From Bradyrhizobium sp. LHD-71 (GTDB lineage: Bacteria > Pseudomonadota > Alphaproteobacteria > Rhizobiales > Xanthobacteraceae), in NCBI RefSeq assembly GCF_031157255.1, contig NZ_JAVIFX010000021.1, positions 62,001 to 126,000 on the forward strand: DNA of 64,000 nt, read 5' to 3'. A model generated the notes under the pieces. It ran no database searches. It saw only the letters and a list, made by a program, of their open reading frames with translations, and was not told where the DNA came from. Of this stretch, positions 1 through 7,719 are shown piece after piece (the stretch's first letter is position 1; each line of letters begins with the position of its first letter). The position numbers and the translations under genes are program-made.

Positions 1-1
1 C

Positions 2-280
2 CTCCCGGACGTTCCGACCTTTGCCGAACAGGGCTACGAGCTGCAGGCCAGCGGCTGGTACGCTTTGTTCGCTCCGGCAAAGACGCCGCCGGATACGATC
101 ACCCGCATCAATCAAATCGTGGTTGAAGCCGTAAACACGCCCGAGGTCGGCGAGCGGCTTCTGGCCATGGGCCTGCAGCCGACCGGCACGTCGGCCGCCG
201 AACTCGCCGCGATCCAGAAGCGCGATGCTGCATTCTGGGCCCCGGCGGTGAAGGCGTCAGGGTTTACGGCAGAGGATTGA
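2..280 (+). CDS. Bug-family tripartite tricarboxylate transporter binding protein, C-terminal fragment
   Basis: This is the C-terminal end of a gene entering from the left edge; the reading frame is open from base 2. The residues PDVPTFAEQGY, then SGWYALFAPAKTP, then a final helix with 'A-x-W-A-P-A-V-K-A-S-G-F' are typical of the end of Bug/TctC periplasmic solute receptors, which capture small carboxylates for TctAB-type carriers. Only about 92 residues of the usual ~320 are visible, so neither ligand nor signal peptide can be judged. Family assignment is by pattern recognition. Confidence 0.85.
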   Translation, partial: LPDVPTFAEQGYELQASGWYALFAPAKTPPDTITRINQIVVEAVNTPEVGERLLAMGLQPTGTSAAELAAIQKRDAAFWAPAVKASGFTAED

Positions 281-301
281 GGCGATTCACTGCGGCAATG
301 C

Positions 302-382
302 TGTAGCCCGGATGAGCGGAGCGACATCCGGGTACATGTCGCAGCGCAATTCCCGGGTATCGCTCCGCTCACCCGGGCTACA
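302..382. repeat. REP-type intergenic palindrome (family A)
   Basis: The left arm starts TGTAGCCCGGATGAGCGGAG and the right arm ends CGCTCACCCGGGCTACA, giving an imperfect inverted repeat of about 80 bases between two genes. Elements with these arms are, to my knowledge, common between genes in Bradyrhizobium-type genomes. It may also act as a bidirectional transcription barrier after the Bug gene and the convergent acyl-CoA ligase. Confidence 0.75.
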
Positions 383-385
383 GGC

Positions 386-411
386 TGGAATGCTTCGCTC
401 GCAATGACGGG
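386..411. repeat. Half-copy of REP-type palindrome (family B)
   Basis: The sequence GGAATGCTTCGCTCGCAATG followed by ACGG matches the right arm of the fuller family B elements at 7617-7706 and 35670-35764. Only one arm is present, directly abutting the family A palindrome. Confidence 0.6.
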
Positions 412-414
412 GGC

Positions 415-2019
415 TCACAGCTCCCTCATCTCGCCTTTCGACCATTGCTCGCGCAGCTTGAACTTCTGGATCTTGCCCGAGCCCGTGAGCGGCATGGCAT
501 CGACGGCGAACCAGTGCCGCGGCGTCTTATGCGGAGCCAGATGCTCGCGCATGTAGTCGAACAGCTCCTCCTTGCTGATCGTGATGCCGGTCTTCGGGCG
601 GATGAAGGCGCCGACCACCTCGCCCCATTTCGCGTCGGGCAGTCCGATGACCGCCACGTCACCCACCGCGGGATGTCGGAACAGCAACTCCTCCAGTTCG
701 CGCGGATAGATGTTCTCGCCGCCGCGGATGATCATGTCCTTCAACCGGCCTTCTATGGTGCAGTAGCCGCGTGCATCCATCGCGCCGAGGTCGCCGGTGT
801 GCAGCCAGCCTTCGGCATCGATGGCAGCGGCTGTCGCGTCCTCGTTCTCGAAGTAGCCGGTCATGACGTGATAGCCGCGGGTGCAGATTTCGCCGATCTC
901 GCCGATCGCCGCCGTTCTGCCGGTCTGAAGGTTCATGATCTTGATCTCGACGCCCGGCATCGGAACGCCGAGCGTCTCCGACTTGTCGCGGATCGTGTCG
1001 GTGGGCAAGGTACCAAGGCACACCGGCGAACACTCTGTCTGACCGAAGACGATCGTGAAAGCTGCATCGAGGCGCTCCTCCAGCGCGGTGACGAGCGCTG
1101 CCGGCACTGTCGAACCGCCGGAGTAGACGATCTTCAACGACGACAGGTCGGCGGTGGCGAAGGCCGGATGCTCCATGATACCGATCAGCATCGTCGGCAC
1201 CGCGAGCAGAGCGTCGCAACGGTAGTGGCCCGCGAGCTGGATCACGAGCCCGGGATCGAATGCTTCCAGGAGCACCTGCGTCGCGCGCTTTGCGACCGCG
1301 CCGAGCACGCAGCAGACGCAGCCGCCGGTGTGGAACAGCGGCATGGTGGTGATCTGGATCGTACCGTCCTTGATGCCGCAGCGATCGGCGGTGTGCGCAC
1401 CATTGTTGGCAAGCCCGCGATGATGCAACAGCGCGCCCTTGGGAAAGCCGGTGGTGCCGGACGTGTACTGGATCATCGCCGGATCGGTGGGTTTCACGGC
1501 AGGCAATTGCGGATTGGCTGCGTCGCCCGCCGCAAGGAATGCATCCCAATCATCGAAGCAGATGATTTCCCGCAAATCCGGGCAGCCGGCGGCAAGCGCT
1601 TCAACGGTCTGCAGCATCCGGTTGCCGCGAAACTCCTTCACCACGAGCACCCCGGCGGTGCGCGACTGCTTCAGAACGTACTCAACTTCGGAAGGCCTCA
1701 ACCCCGGATTGACGGTGACGAGAATGACGCCCGCCATCGCGGCGCCGAACTCCGTCATGATCCATTCGGGAATGTTCTGCGCCCAGATCGCCACCCGCTC
1801 GCCCGGCTCGAAGCGGGTTCGGAGCGCGCGCGCGCAGCGCTGTGCCTGTGCATAGAGCTCGGCATAGGTCCACTGCCGGCGGCTCTCCGGTTCCGGAACA
1901 CCGGCGATCAGCGCGATCCGGTCCGGCGTCGTCTCCGCCGCCCACTGCAGCAACCCGCCGACCGTGATGTCCTTCACCGCCGGCTGCTTCGGACCCCGCG
2001 CGTGCGCGTCTGTCAGCAC
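415..2019 (-). CDS. Acyl-CoA ligase (AMP-dependent synthetase, ANL superfamily)
   Basis: Predicted to activate a carboxylic acid to its CoA thioester through an acyl-adenylate. The P-loop-like motif YTSGTTGFPKG lies near residues 185-195, the adenylate-binding 'TGD' and hinge 'GRLKDMIIRGGENIYP' in the C-terminal third, and the catalytic lysine in 'GSGKIQKFKLRE' at the end. I start at the GTG whose complement is 2017-2019: a GGGAGGAG ribosome site precedes it, and a longer open frame would run into the upstream amidohydrolase. That gives 534 residues, normal for FadD/AliA-like enzymes. The substrate is unknown. It probably shares a transcript with the amidohydrolase 58 bases upstream. Confidence 0.9.
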   Translation of the reverse strand: MLTDAHARGPKQPAVKDITVGGLLQWAAETTPDRIALIAGVPEPESRRQWTYAELYAQAQRCARALRTRFEPGERVAIWAQNIPEWIMTEFGAAMAGVILVTVNPGLRPSEVEYVLKQSRTAGVLVVKEFRGNRMLQTVEALAAGCPDLREIICFDDWDAFLAAGDAANPQLPAVKPTDPAMIQYTSGTTGFPKGALLHHRGLANNGAHTADRCGIKDGTIQITTMPLFHTGGCVCCVLGAVAKRATQVLLEAFDPGLVIQLAGHYRCDALLAVPTMLIGIMEHPAFATADLSSLKIVYSGGSTVPAALVTALEERLDAAFTIVFGQTECSPVCLGTLPTDTIRDKSETLGVPMPGVEIKIMNLQTGRTAAIGEIGEICTRGYHVMTGYFENEDATAAAIDAEGWLHTGDLGAMDARGYCTIEGRLKDMIIRGGENIYPRELEELLFRHPAVGDVAVIGLPDAKWGEVVGAFIRPKTGITISKEELFDYMREHLAPHKTPRHWFAVDAMPLTGSGKIQKFKLREQWSKGEMREL

Positions 2020-2077
2020 CGCCGCCTCTCCTCCCTGATGTCCGCGTCGTTGATCACGCGAAGACTTCGGGGGAGGA

Positions 2078-3358
2078 TTATCGACGGAGTTTCTCGCTGC
2101 GCAAGGCCGGCTGGTGTCGTTCCTTCGTATCAAACAACTCGGCGGGCGCACGCGAGAAAGTCTGCACACCGTTTCGAAACGCGAATGCCACGTCGGCAAT
2201 CTCGGCCAGCGCCGCTGCGCGAGTTTCCGCCTCGACGACGATGAAGGTCGCAGGCTTGCCGGAAGCGAGGCCGTAATCCGTCAGGTTCGTCAGTCTCGCC
2301 GGCAAGGTCGTGACGAGATCGACGCAGAGATCGAAGTCGAGGGGCGATACATGCGCGACATTGGCATAAAGGTTTGCCATCCGCAGCAGCGAGCCGTCGC
2401 CGAACGGCGTGAACGGATTGAGCACGTTGTTGGTCGCGACCGAGCAGCAGACGCCGCGGCGCACGAGCTTGTGCAGCAGTGCAAGGCCGCGCGGCGCGTT
2501 GTGCGTCGCGTCCCGGCCCATCAGATAGAGATCGGTCGCAGGAAGCCCGGTGACTGCCACGCCGGCTTGGGCAAGGCGATCGGCCACGCGGTCGAACGCC
2601 GCCGGTGGCAGCGCCGACAGCTTTGTCACGTGACCGATGGCCACCCTGCCCTGATACGAATGTCGCAGCGTTTGCTCGCAGACGTCGTCCAGCAGCATCC
2701 AGGTCGGGTCGAGATCGAAGTCGAGATGAAAATCGAGATCGACACCGAACTGTACCGCAAGATCGAACAAGCGATCGATCTGAGCTTTCGGATCGCTGTC
2801 GGTGTAGGGACAGCCGCCGAGCACGTCCGCGCCTGCGCGCAGTGCTGCGACGAGCAGATCCTCGGCGCCGGGATCGTTGGTCAGTCCCTCCTGCGGAAAC
2901 ACACAGATCGCCAGGTCGATGGCCCAGGCGTAGTCGCGCTTGAGCTGCCGGATTGCCTCGAAACTTCGCAGACCCACGCGCGGATCGACCTCCACATGCG
3001 TGCGCATGTGGGTCGTGCCTTTGAGGATGGCCTTTTCCAGCACCCGGGCACCGCGTTGGTAGACGTCCTCGACGGTGAAGCCGCGCTTCAGCTCGGAGAC
3101 CGCCTTGATCGCAGACGCCAGGCTTGAATGGTCGTGGCCGCAGCGGCCGAGCAGGCAAGCCTTATCCAGATGAATATGCGTGTCGACGAAGCCGGGAAGG
3201 ACGAGCCGCCCGTCCGCCCTCACCTCCGGCGCATCCGCCGGCAGGTGCGTCTCGATCGCGGCGATCCTGCCGTCCCGGATACCGATGTCCGCGGCCGCAA
3301 CGCGGCCGGCGACGGTCGCCTGGCGCAGAATCCGGTCGAAAGCAGTGCGGCTGTGCAT
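2078..3358 (-). CDS. Cytosine-deaminase-like amidohydrolase with altered active site
   Basis: A 426-residue amidohydrolase-superfamily protein. H61 and H63 (HIHLDK), H211 (HLDFDL) and H243 (GHVTK) supply metal or active-site histidines in the order seen in bacterial cytosine deaminase CodA. By my alignment, CodA's catalytic Glu217 position is Phe214 and its Asp313 position is Asn310 or Asn311 in 'VATNNVLNPF'. It therefore probably does not deaminate cytosine the normal way; it may hydrolyse a different cyclic amide, or use one divalent metal with other residues. It lies directly upstream of the acyl-CoA ligase on the same strand. Fold confidence is high, substrate unknown. Confidence 0.82.
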   Translation of the reverse strand: MHSRTAFDRILRQATVAGRVAAADIGIRDGRIAAIETHLPADAPEVRADGRLVLPGFVDTHIHLDKACLLGRCGHDHSSLASAIKAVSELKRGFTVEDVYQRGARVLEKAILKGTTHMRTHVEVDPRVGLRSFEAIRQLKRDYAWAIDLAICVFPQEGLTNDPGAEDLLVAALRAGADVLGGCPYTDSDPKAQIDRLFDLAVQFGVDLDFHLDFDLDPTWMLLDDVCEQTLRHSYQGRVAIGHVTKLSALPPAAFDRVADRLAQAGVAVTGLPATDLYLMGRDATHNAPRGLALLHKLVRRGVCCSVATNNVLNPFTPFGDGSLLRMANLYANVAHVSPLDFDLCVDLVTTLPARLTNLTDYGLASGKPATFIVVEAETRAAALAEIADVAFAFRNGVQTFSRAPAELFDTKERHQPALRSEKLRR

Positions 3359-3464
3359 CGAGTGGCAGCGATCCCGGTTCTCGCGAGACGTCCAACCTAG
3401 CGCGTGACCAGGATTCGGGCGCGCTCAAAGTGTGTACAGATTGATGCGGCCAGTGTTCAAAAAA

Positions 3465-3480
3465 TATGCATACAGTTTGT
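3465..3480. promoter_or_regulatory. Candidate GntR/FCD operator 1 (TGCATACAGTTT)
   Basis: TATGCATACAGTTTGT lies in the gap between the divergent amidohydrolase and NTF2-like genes. It shares a TGCATRCA-K-TTT core with two further copies at 4781-4795 and 4883-4897 around the GntR regulator gene. FCD-type GntR proteins often bind short inverted repeats of the TGTATGCA kind. Assignment to the neighbouring regulator is inference. Confidence 0.5.
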
Positions 3481-3523
3481 GCGGGACATGCGTATCCTCG
3501 CTGACCATCCGAGGACCCAGCTC

Positions 3524-3943
3524 ATGACCGACACCGCCACGCCCGCAGATGCCGGCCTTTCCGACGCCGAGATCGTCCGCCGCTACCTCGAACTGTCGAT
3601 GATCCCCGATCCGGACGCGGCAGCGGCGTATATGAAGCCCGGCACCATCATCACCTTCACTGGCGGCCGCGCGTTCGATACGCCGCGCGGACCGACTGCC
3701 TTCAACAAGGGACGATACCTCTGGGTGAAGAAGCGCATGGATCGCTTCGATGTCTGCCCTGGCGCCGACGAGACCATCGTCTACAGCGTCGGCACGCTTT
3801 ACGGCGAATGGCCCGACGGCACGCCGTTCGAGGGCAACCGCTACGTCGACCGCTTCGTGGTGCGCGGCGGACAGATCGTAAAGATGGATGTCTGGAACGA
3901 CAGCGCCGAGCGGATCCTCGTCCAGCGCGGAATCGAAGCCTGA
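3524..3943 (+). CDS. NTF2-like / SnoaL-like protein
   Basis: A 139-residue protein beginning MTDTATPADAGLSD. The pattern of an N-terminal helix ('IVRRYLELSMIPDPDAAAAYM'), a central 'GRAFDTPRGP' loop and C-terminal strands ending 'GQIVKMDVWNDSAERIL' fits the cone-shaped alpha+beta barrel of the NTF2/SnoaL family, which includes small isomerases, hydrolases and binding proteins. Start choice: GAGGA lies just upstream of this ATG, whereas an earlier in-frame ATG at 3488 would add a non-family leader. It faces away from the amidohydrolase and toward the GntR gene, so a role in the same catabolic pathway is plausible but unproven. Confidence 0.7.
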   Translation: MTDTATPADAGLSDAEIVRRYLELSMIPDPDAAAAYMKPGTIITFTGGRAFDTPRGPTAFNKGRYLWVKKRMDRFDVCPGADETIVYSVGTLYGEWPDGTPFEGNRYVDRFVVRGGQIVKMDVWNDSAERILVQRGIEA

Positions 3944-3964
3944 CAAGTCACTCCGCAACCACGC

Positions 3965-4729
3965 CTATTCGCTCGCGCCACCGTTGAGATCAGCCTTTCG
4001 CCGCACCTTGCCGGCGCCGCTCTCGTCAGCCGCATAAGGCGCGAGAATTTCGAGCAGATCCCGCTCGCGCGGTTTGGCCGGGCTGAGAAGGGCGCGACTG
4101 GCCACGGAATCCAGGTGCGTATGCATCAGCGCAATGACGTCATCGGCTTTCCCTGCGGCCAAAGCATCGATGATCGCGCGATGTTCGTTGATCGCACATT
4201 CCGAGGAGTGCGGCCTGCTGTAGAGCGACAAGGTCAGGCAGCACCGATACGCAACCTCGCTGACATAGCGGATCAGGATCGGGCTGTTAGTCATTGATGC
4301 GAGAAGGATATGGAATTCCGTCGCAAGCCGGATGGATACCGCGTCCGGGCCTGCGCGCGCCGCCTCCTCCGCATCGACATGCGCCTTCAGCTCGGCGATC
4401 TGCGCCCTGGAAAGGTTGCCCGCGAGCTGTCGCACCACCAGCCGTTCGAGCTCGATACGGATGTCGAACGCGGCGCGCGCCTCCTGCCAGCTCGGCGTCG
4501 CCACCACGGCAATCCGGTTGCGGCGCAGTTCCACCAGCCCCTGCGCCGCCAGTTGACCAAGGGCGTGGCGGGCGATCGTCCGGCTGACGCCAAAACGTTC
4601 ACCCAGCGCATCTTCCGGCAGCTTCGCTCCCGGTTCGAGCGCCTGCTCGATGATGGCCCGGCGCAGTGCGCGGCAGATCGTGCCGACCTTGTCATTGCCA
4701 TCGAGGTCCGTTGTGCGCGTCGCCTGCAT
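3965..4729 (-). CDS. GntR-family transcriptional regulator, FCD (FadR/VanR) subfamily
   Basis: An N-terminal winged helix-turn-helix is visible in 'GAKLPEDALGERFGVSRTIA' and the following ALGQLAAQGLVEL helix. The C-terminal FCD domain keeps the acidic residue and histidines expected for its metal/effector site (DIRIELE, TEFHILLA, NEHRAIIDAL, MHTHLD). About 254 residues from the ATG ending at 4729; two earlier in-frame starts (up to 4810) are possible but would overlap a predicted operator. Likely a ligand-relieved repressor of the divergent ABC importer and perhaps of itself, because TGCATGCA boxes lie between the two genes. The effector is probably the transported substrate or a breakdown product. 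Confidence 0.85.
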   Translation of the reverse strand: MQATRTTDLDGNDKVGTICRALRRAIIEQALEPGAKLPEDALGERFGVSRTIARHALGQLAAQGLVELRRNRIAVVATPSWQEARAAFDIRIELERLVVRQLAGNLSRAQIAELKAHVDAEEAARAGPDAVSIRLATEFHILLASMTNSPILIRYVSEVAYRCCLTLSLYSRPHSSECAINEHRAIIDALAAGKADDVIALMHTHLDSVASRALLSPAKPRERDLLEILAPYAADESGAGKVRRKADLNGGASE

Positions 4730-4780
4730 GTCGAGATCCGCGAATCCTGCGCCGACTAAAGCGCCGGCGCCACGCCTCGA

Positions 4781-4795
4781 TTGCATGCATTTTCC
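4781..4795. promoter_or_regulatory. Candidate GntR/FCD operator 2 (TTGCATGCATTTTCC)
   Basis: This copy of the TGCATGCA core lies just upstream of the GntR start chosen here, a typical autoregulation position. See the sites at 3465 and 4883. Confidence 0.5.
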
Positions 4796-4882
4796 GGGCC
4801 GATTGCACAAGAAATAATGAGATGCAGGGCCGCAAGCTTGTCGTCCTTCCCGAAAACACGGCGATAGACTGTGGCATCAGCC

Positions 4883-4897
4883 TTGCATGCAGTTTGG
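4883..4897. promoter_or_regulatory. Candidate GntR/FCD operator 3 (TTGCATGCAGTTTGG)
   Basis: This third copy is immediately upstream of the ABC ATPase gene; a further GCATGC follows at 4908-4913. Close spacing to the start codon suggests that bound repressor would block the importer promoter or early elongation. Confidence 0.5.
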
Positions 4898-4900
4898 TTT

Positions 4901-5782
4901 ATGAACCGCATGCACGTAAAGCAGCTCGCCCCGCCGCCCCTCGATCACGCCGGACAGAGTGGACCAATTGCGGTCGAGCTGTCGGACGCCTCCGTCACCT
5001 TCGGACGCGGCGACCGGGCCGTGCCGGCCCTGTCGACGACCTCGCTGCGGATCGCCGACGGCGACTTCCTCGCCCTGGTCGGCCCGTCGGGCTGCGGCAA
5101 GTCGACGATCCTGCGGCTGGTCGGCGGGCTGGTGCGGCCCTCGACCGGCGTCGTCGTTGTCGGCGGACGGGAGGTCGCGGCCAAGGCCCTGCGCATCGGC
5201 ATGGCATTTCAAAACCCGACCATGCTGCCATGGATGACGATCGAGCAGAACGTGCTGCTACCGCTCAAGATCGTCGAGCCGTTCCGCTCCGAATTCAGGC
5301 AGAAGCGGCGCAACGCGTTTCGCGACAAGGCGCACGCCTTGCTCGATCAGGTCGGACTGGGCGGCTTCGGCCCGCGCTACCCCTGGCAGCTCTCCGGCGG
5401 CATGCTGCAACGAGCCAATCTCTACCGCGCCCTCATCCACGAACCCCGGCTGCTGCTGCTCGACGAACCGTTCGGTGCGCTCGATCAGTTCACACGCGAG
5501 GAGCTGTGGTCGACACTGCAGACCTTGTGGGTGACCCACCGCCCGACGGTGCTGCTGGTCACGCACGACCTGCGCGAGGCCGGCTTCCTCGCCAATCGTA
5601 TCTGCGTGATGAGCGCCCGGCCCGGCCGCGTCATCGATGACTCAAGCGTGCCGTTCCAGCGCCCGCGGACCATCCAGATGACATTCGAAGCGGATTTCGT
5701 CGCGCTGAACCAGCGCCTGCGCGACCTGATCGTCAATGCGCGGTCGGCCGGCACACCGGAGGGTGGACATGGGCCAGCTTAA
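4901..5782 (+). CDS. ABC importer ATPase, NitT/TauT (SsuB/TauB) type
   Basis: Energises import with the permease at 5769 and the binding protein at 6588. Walker A GPSGCGKST is at residues 61-69, the signature 'LSGGMLQRANLYRAL' in mid-protein, Walker B 'LLLLDEPFGALD' and the switch histidine in 'LLVTHDLREA' follow. About 293 residues, normal for the family. No good ribosome site precedes the ATG at 4901 or the next at 4910; earlier starts would pass through the predicted operator, so the transcript may be nearly leaderless. The gene overlaps the permease by 14 bases. Relatives carry nitrate, sulfonates, taurine, pyrimidines or thiamine precursors; the nearby amidohydrolases favour a nitrogenous organic ligand. 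Confidence 0.92.
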   Translation: MNRMHVKQLAPPPLDHAGQSGPIAVELSDASVTFGRGDRAVPALSTTSLRIADGDFLALVGPSGCGKSTILRLVGGLVRPSTGVVVVGGREVAAKALRIGMAFQNPTMLPWMTIEQNVLLPLKIVEPFRSEFRQKRRNAFRDKAHALLDQVGLGGFGPRYPWQLSGGMLQRANLYRALIHEPRLLLLDEPFGALDQFTREELWSTLQTLWVTHRPTVLLVTHDLREAGFLANRICVMSARPGRVIDDSSVPFQRPRTIQMTFEADFVALNQRLRDLIVNARSAGTPEGGHGPA

Positions 5783-6545
5783 TCTGAAGCAGAAGCTCTG
5801 GTCCGCCGGGCTGATCGTGCTGTTCTTTGTGTTGTGGGAGCTGTTCTGCCTCGCGTCCGGCATGTCGGACCTGGTGCTGCCGCGACCGTCGCAGGTCATG
5901 GAAACCATGATCCGCCGCTTCCCGGTGCTGTGGCCGCACATTCTTCAGACGCTGTCGACGACGATGATCGGCTTCGTGCTCGGTGTCGCGCTCGGCGTGC
6001 TGCTCGGCGCGGTGATCGGCGTCTCGAAGGTCGCCTATGACACCGCCTATCCGCTGCTGATCGGCTTCTCGTCGATCCCCAAGGTTGCGGTCGTTCCCAT
6101 CTTTGTCCTGTGGTTCGGCTCCGGCTCCGTGCCGGCCGTGCTGACCGCGCTGTCGATCTGCTTCTTCCCGATCGTCGTCAACATCGCCACCGGGCTCGCG
6201 ACCACCGAACCGGAGCTGGAGGACGTGCTGAAGGCGCTCGGCGCGAGCAAGTTCGACATCCTCTGGAATGTCGGCCTGCCGCGCACCATGCCGTTCTTCT
6301 TCGCCTCGCTGAAGGTCGCGGTCTCCTACGCGTTCGTCGGCGCGGTGCTGTCGGAGACCGTCGCCTCCAACCGCGGCATCGGCAATGTGATGATGACGGC
6401 GTCGTCGAACTTCGACGTGCCGCTGGTGTTCGCCGGCTTGTTCATTCTCGCCTTCCTCGGCGTCGTCCTCTACCTCGCCTTCTCGCTGATCGAGGGCCGG
6501 ATCACCGGCTGGGCAACGCGCAAGAACGATCTCGTCGCAACATGA
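5769..6545 (+). CDS. ABC importer permease, NitT/TauT (SsuC) type
   Basis: A 258-residue inner-membrane protein with about six hydrophobic segments and the ATPase-coupling (EAA-like) stretch 'EPELEDVLKALGASKFDILWNVGLP'. The ATG at 5769 has GGAGGG a few bases upstream and overlaps the ATPase stop by 14 bases, indicating translational coupling. An in-frame start 33 bases earlier lacks a better ribosome site. It should form the homodimeric channel for the ATPase at 4901 and the binding protein at 6588. Confidence 0.92.
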   Translation: MGQLNLKQKLWSAGLIVLFFVLWELFCLASGMSDLVLPRPSQVMETMIRRFPVLWPHILQTLSTTMIGFVLGVALGVLLGAVIGVSKVAYDTAYPLLIGFSSIPKVAVVPIFVLWFGSGSVPAVLTALSICFFPIVVNIATGLATTEPELEDVLKALGASKFDILWNVGLPRTMPFFFASLKVAVSYAFVGAVLSETVASNRGIGNVMMTASSNFDVPLVFAGLFILAFLGVVLYLAFSLIEGRITGWATRKNDLVAT

Positions 6546-6587
6546 ACCCTCAACTGAAGCCGAACCTGTAACCCGAAGGAGAAGTCG

Positions 6588-7613
6588 ATGTTTGCAAGGA
6601 TAGCAGGGGCGATCGCGATCGTCGTTTCGCTCGCAGCCCCGGCCACAGCTCAGGAAACCACGATCAAGCTCACGCTTGGCTGGAAGACCCAAGGCAGCGA
6701 CGCGGCATTCTTCTATGCGAAGGATCACGGCTTCTTCAAAGCCGAAGGCCTCAATGTGGTGATCGACCAGGGCGAAGGCTCGGGCGCAACCGTCACGCGC
6801 ATCATGTCGGGCGCCTACGATGCCGGCTTCGGCGACGTCAACGCCATCATCCAGAACGCATCGACCCGGCCGCAGGACACGCCTGTCATGGTCTATATGA
6901 TGTGGAACAGGCCGCCGTTCGCGATCGTGACGAAGGCCAGTAGCGGCATCAACGCGGTCAAGGACTTCGAAGGCCGCACCCTCGGCGGCGCGCAGGGAAC
7001 GCCGACCACGCGCCTCGTTCCCGTGTTCGTGCACAAGAACGGCCTCGACGCATCGAAGATCAAGATCTCGAACATGGCGCCGAACCTGCAGGAGCCGATG
7101 CTGATCAAGGGCGACATCGACGCCGCTCTCGTGTTCAATATCACGAGCTACTTCAACCTGGTGCTGAACCGCCAGGATCCCGACAAGGATTTCAAGTGGT
7201 TCGCGTTCGGCGACTTCGGGATGGATCTCTATTCCAACGGGCTGATGGTGTCGAAGAAGCTGATTGCCAGCAATCCGAAGGCGGTGGCGGGGCTCGTTCG
7301 CGCCACCAACAAGGCGATGATCGCAATCGCCAAGGACCAGAACGCCGGCATGAAGGCCACCGTCAACTACGATAACCTGATCAACGAGGCGGTCGAGAAG
7401 CGCCGCCTTCAATACTCGTTCGACAAGCTGATCGTCTCGCCCGAGATGAAGGAGATCGGCATCGGCGACATCAAGGACGACCGGATGGCGCGCGCGATCG
7501 GCATGGTCGCGGAAGGCTATCAACTCGACCGCGTCCCGACGCCGGCTGAAGTCTTCTCGCGCGATTTCCTGCCGTCGCGCGCGGAGCGTGAACTGGTCTA
7601 CACGGCGAACTAG
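6588..7613 (+). CDS. ABC importer periplasmic binding protein (NMT1/THI5-like)
   Basis: A 341-residue exported protein. Residues 1-22 form a Sec signal peptide ending in an A-x-A site before QETTIKLTLGW. The mature start 'LGWKTQGSDAAFFYAKDHGFFKAEGLNV' is typical of the NMT1/THI5-like and SsuA group, where 'ffka-eGL-V' marks the ligand fold. AAGGAGAAG precedes the ATG by six bases, and the gap from the permease is only 42 bases, so it is the third gene of this operon. Relatives bind hydroxymethylpyrimidine, riboflavin precursors, sulfonates and similar small molecules; the ligand here cannot be read from sequence. Confidence 0.9.
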   Translation: MFARIAGAIAIVVSLAAPATAQETTIKLTLGWKTQGSDAAFFYAKDHGFFKAEGLNVVIDQGEGSGATVTRIMSGAYDAGFGDVNAIIQNASTRPQDTPVMVYMMWNRPPFAIVTKASSGINAVKDFEGRTLGGAQGTPTTRLVPVFVHKNGLDASKIKISNMAPNLQEPMLIKGDIDAALVFNITSYFNLVLNRQDPDKDFKWFAFGDFGMDLYSNGLMVSKKLIASNPKAVAGLVRATNKAMIAIAKDQNAGMKATVNYDNLINEAVEKRRLQYSFDKLIVSPEMKEIGIGDIKDDRMARAIGMVAEGYQLDRVPTPAEVFSRDFLPSRAERELVYTAN

Positions 7614-7616
7614 CAT

Positions 7617-7706
7617 CGTCATTGCGAGGAGCAACGCGACGAAGCAATCCAACGCGGCATGAATGATATATGCTGACTGGATTGCTTCGCTTCGCTCGCA
7701 ATGACG
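7617..7706. repeat. REP-type palindrome (family B)
   Basis: The arms begin CGTCATTGCGAGGAGC and end TTCGCTCGCAATGACG, enclosing GAAGCAATCC and GGATTGCTTC inner arms. It fills the gap between the binding-protein gene and the amidohydrolase. The same element occurs at 35670-35764 and as a half-copy at 386-411. Confidence 0.8.
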
Positions 7707-7719
7707 GAGAGAGCTGCTC

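Noticed and set aside
445-2244. Long plus-strand open frame of 599 codons
   Set aside because: It is antisense to the acyl-CoA ligase, has no recognisable domain and the composition of a GC-rich shadow frame.
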